Shown: positions 63,161-64,000 of the stretch, piece after piece | Numbering within the stretch: position 1 is the stretch's first letter | How the letters are laid out: every line of letters begins with the position of its first letter | Assembly (NCBI GenBank): GCA_036322875.1 | Contig: AP027925.1 | Location: 248,001 to 312,000 of the forward strand | Origin: Paraimprobicoccus trichonymphae | GTDB lineage: Bacteria; Bacillota; Clostridia; Oscillospirales; Acutalibacteraceae | Length of the DNA stretch: 64,000 nucleotides | Direction of reading: 5' to 3' | Notes under the pieces: model-generated | Database searches by the model: none | What the model was told of the DNA's origin: nothing | What the model saw: only the letters and a program-made list of their open reading frames with translations | Translations under genes and position numbers: made by a program

Positions 63161-64000
63161 CTAAAAATAAAAAGTGTTATTTTAGTATGAATTAGAGGAA
63201 AAAAAGTTAAAACAAAAGTATAGTTGTAGAATTTTGCTTGTCTATTTTATCTAGCGGCATTTAATATAAAAAGTTTGGGTTTTACGCTGATAGTAAATAG
63301 TTACTTCTAAAATTAAATAAATCAGCAAAAACTATCGGAATACACATCGTGGTTTAAAATGGCTGGAAACTTGGAAGAACTCCTCAACTTCAGTTGTAGA
63401 GAGAAATTATCATCCTGTTTTTTTGCTTGAACCATTTCTAAAAATTTATAAATCACTTTACAATTTTTTATCCAGTTTTATAACACAGCGTGTAATGGAT
63501 CGGACAGTTAAAAAAGGGAAGAGTGAAAAACACAATAACTGCAAAATTCAAATTTATGTTTTGATTGAACAAATTAAACGTACAATCCTCAAGGCTATTT
63601 GAAACTATGTTTCTAATTTAATTTTAAGAGTAAAAATTTAAATAAACATGGCACAGGAAAAACGGATTATTGAAAATTTAGAAGAATTTCTTGTTTAAAA
63701 TCCAAATGGCTGTTTCCGCTGTCCGTTTTTGATAGTCAAAATAAAACAATGTTTTTTAAGGGTTGCCAAATTAAACGCTAAATACAAAAACAATAACAAA
63801 GGTATTCGTTGATAAACATAGTAAAAATTCTCTGTTTGTTTTATTTGTGTTTTGGGATTTTAACTAGTGTTTATGCAAATTTTTGAATACAAATTTTAGT
63901 AAAACCGTAATCATATAGAAAGATCGAATAAAGATAAAAAATATCATTTTTTCAAGTGTAAATTACATATGACGATGACCGTTTACACTTTATTGGCGAA
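63161..64000. other. gene-free stretch with decayed coding DNA
   Basis: Forward frames between about 63,390 and 63,700 read SVVERNYHPVFLLEPFLK, VMDRTVKKGKSEKHNNCKI and MAQEKRIIENLEEFLV with stops between them. It looks like a dead gene, possibly a transposase, but no family could be fixed. Nothing recognisable after 63,750. Confidence 0.3.

Noticed and set aside
1..64000. CRISPR array or cas genes
   Set aside because: No regularly spaced short repeats were found; the repeats seen are few, long and far apart.
1..64000. Recoded stop codons (TGA or TAA read as an amino acid)
   Set aside because: All core genes end at normal stops at family-typical lengths with no internal TGA/TAA; in-frame stops occur only in genes that are otherwise damaged.
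1..64000. Sequencing or assembly errors as the sole cause of frameshifts
   Set aside because: Long core genes with many A/T runs are all intact; breaks cluster in accessory genes and transposases. Single cases (2984-2994, 48459-48467) still need raw-read checks.

Overview
The window is a very AT-rich piece of a Gram-positive, Clostridia-like chromosome using the standard genetic code. The conserved genes have Firmicutes identities and orders: dnaG-rpoD, nusA-ylxR, rplJ-rplL with an L10 leader, cdaA-ybbR, RNase Y, pgk, mnmE, PTS glucose genes and the dipicolinate synthase pair dpaA-dpaB. About a third of the window is decayed: broken genes, at least eight IS200/IS605 relics, two IS5-type relics framing broken cargo, an IS630 relic and long stretches with no gene. 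Dense core genes beside heavy pseudogenisation suggest a lineage in genome reduction. Eukaryote-like PPP phosphatases, several exported orphan proteins and a membrane-anchored ClpB/torsin-like AAA+ protein would suit a host-associated Oscillospiraceae-type bacterium, perhaps a protist symbiont. That assignment is inference.

Layout. 1-3.1 kb: PPP phosphatase (cut by the window edge), short GlmU, frameshifted glycosyltransferase. 3.5-8.7 kb: secreted orphan protein, RNase Y, a duplicated family sharing one signal peptide, and a tnpA relic. 8.9-12.4 kb: YhaN/YhaO-type (SbcC/SbcD-like) pair. 12.4-18.1 kb: orphan gene family in two copies (one broken), a frameshifted membrane protein, AAA+ ATPase. 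18.1-20.4 kb: decayed DNA, then an orphan ABC permease. 20.5-22.6 kb: rnpB, pgk, Cys-rich small protein with a palindromic operator. 22.7-25.6 kb: decayed composite IS5 element. 25.8-30.5 kb: mnmE, then a cyclase-less LanM-type dehydratase overlapping a flavodoxin-like oxidoreductase. 30.6-33.3 kb: tRNA-Thr, GC-richer IS605 relic, decayed secreted PPP phosphatase. 33.8-35.9 kb: M50 protease, nusA, ylxR. 36.3-40 kb: IS605 relic and GldA/F/G-type ABC operon. 40.2-42.5 kb: rplJ-rplL, tRNA-Leu, IS605 relic. 42.6-44.5 kb: dpaA-dpaB facing a PTS EIIA gene. 45-49 kb: broken gene, NMT1-type ABC importer, frameshifted exported protein. 49.6-52.7 kb: azlD-like, dnaG, rpoD. 52.9-55.5 kb: IS relics, orphan membrane protein, ZnuB-type permease. 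56-57.5 kb: two double-glycine-leader proteins around an IS605 relic. 57.7-63.1 kb: cdaA, ybbR, metK, ptsG.

Three threads run across regions. (1) A dispersed repeat of about 170 bp, holding a hairpin and in three copies a near-ideal sigma-A promoter with 17-bp spacing, lies upstream of unrelated genes and points towards them. (2) Many accessory genes are broken at poly-A/T runs while equally A-rich core genes are intact, so the breaks look biological, and some could be bypassed by transcriptional slippage. (3) The LanM-type dehydratase, its oxidoreductase partner and the two double-glycine-leader proteins could be parts of a peptide-modification and export system; this link is a hypothesis. 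PTS glucose uptake is split between a IIC-IIB protein (61.5-63.1 kb) and a separate IIA protein (44.0-44.5 kb).
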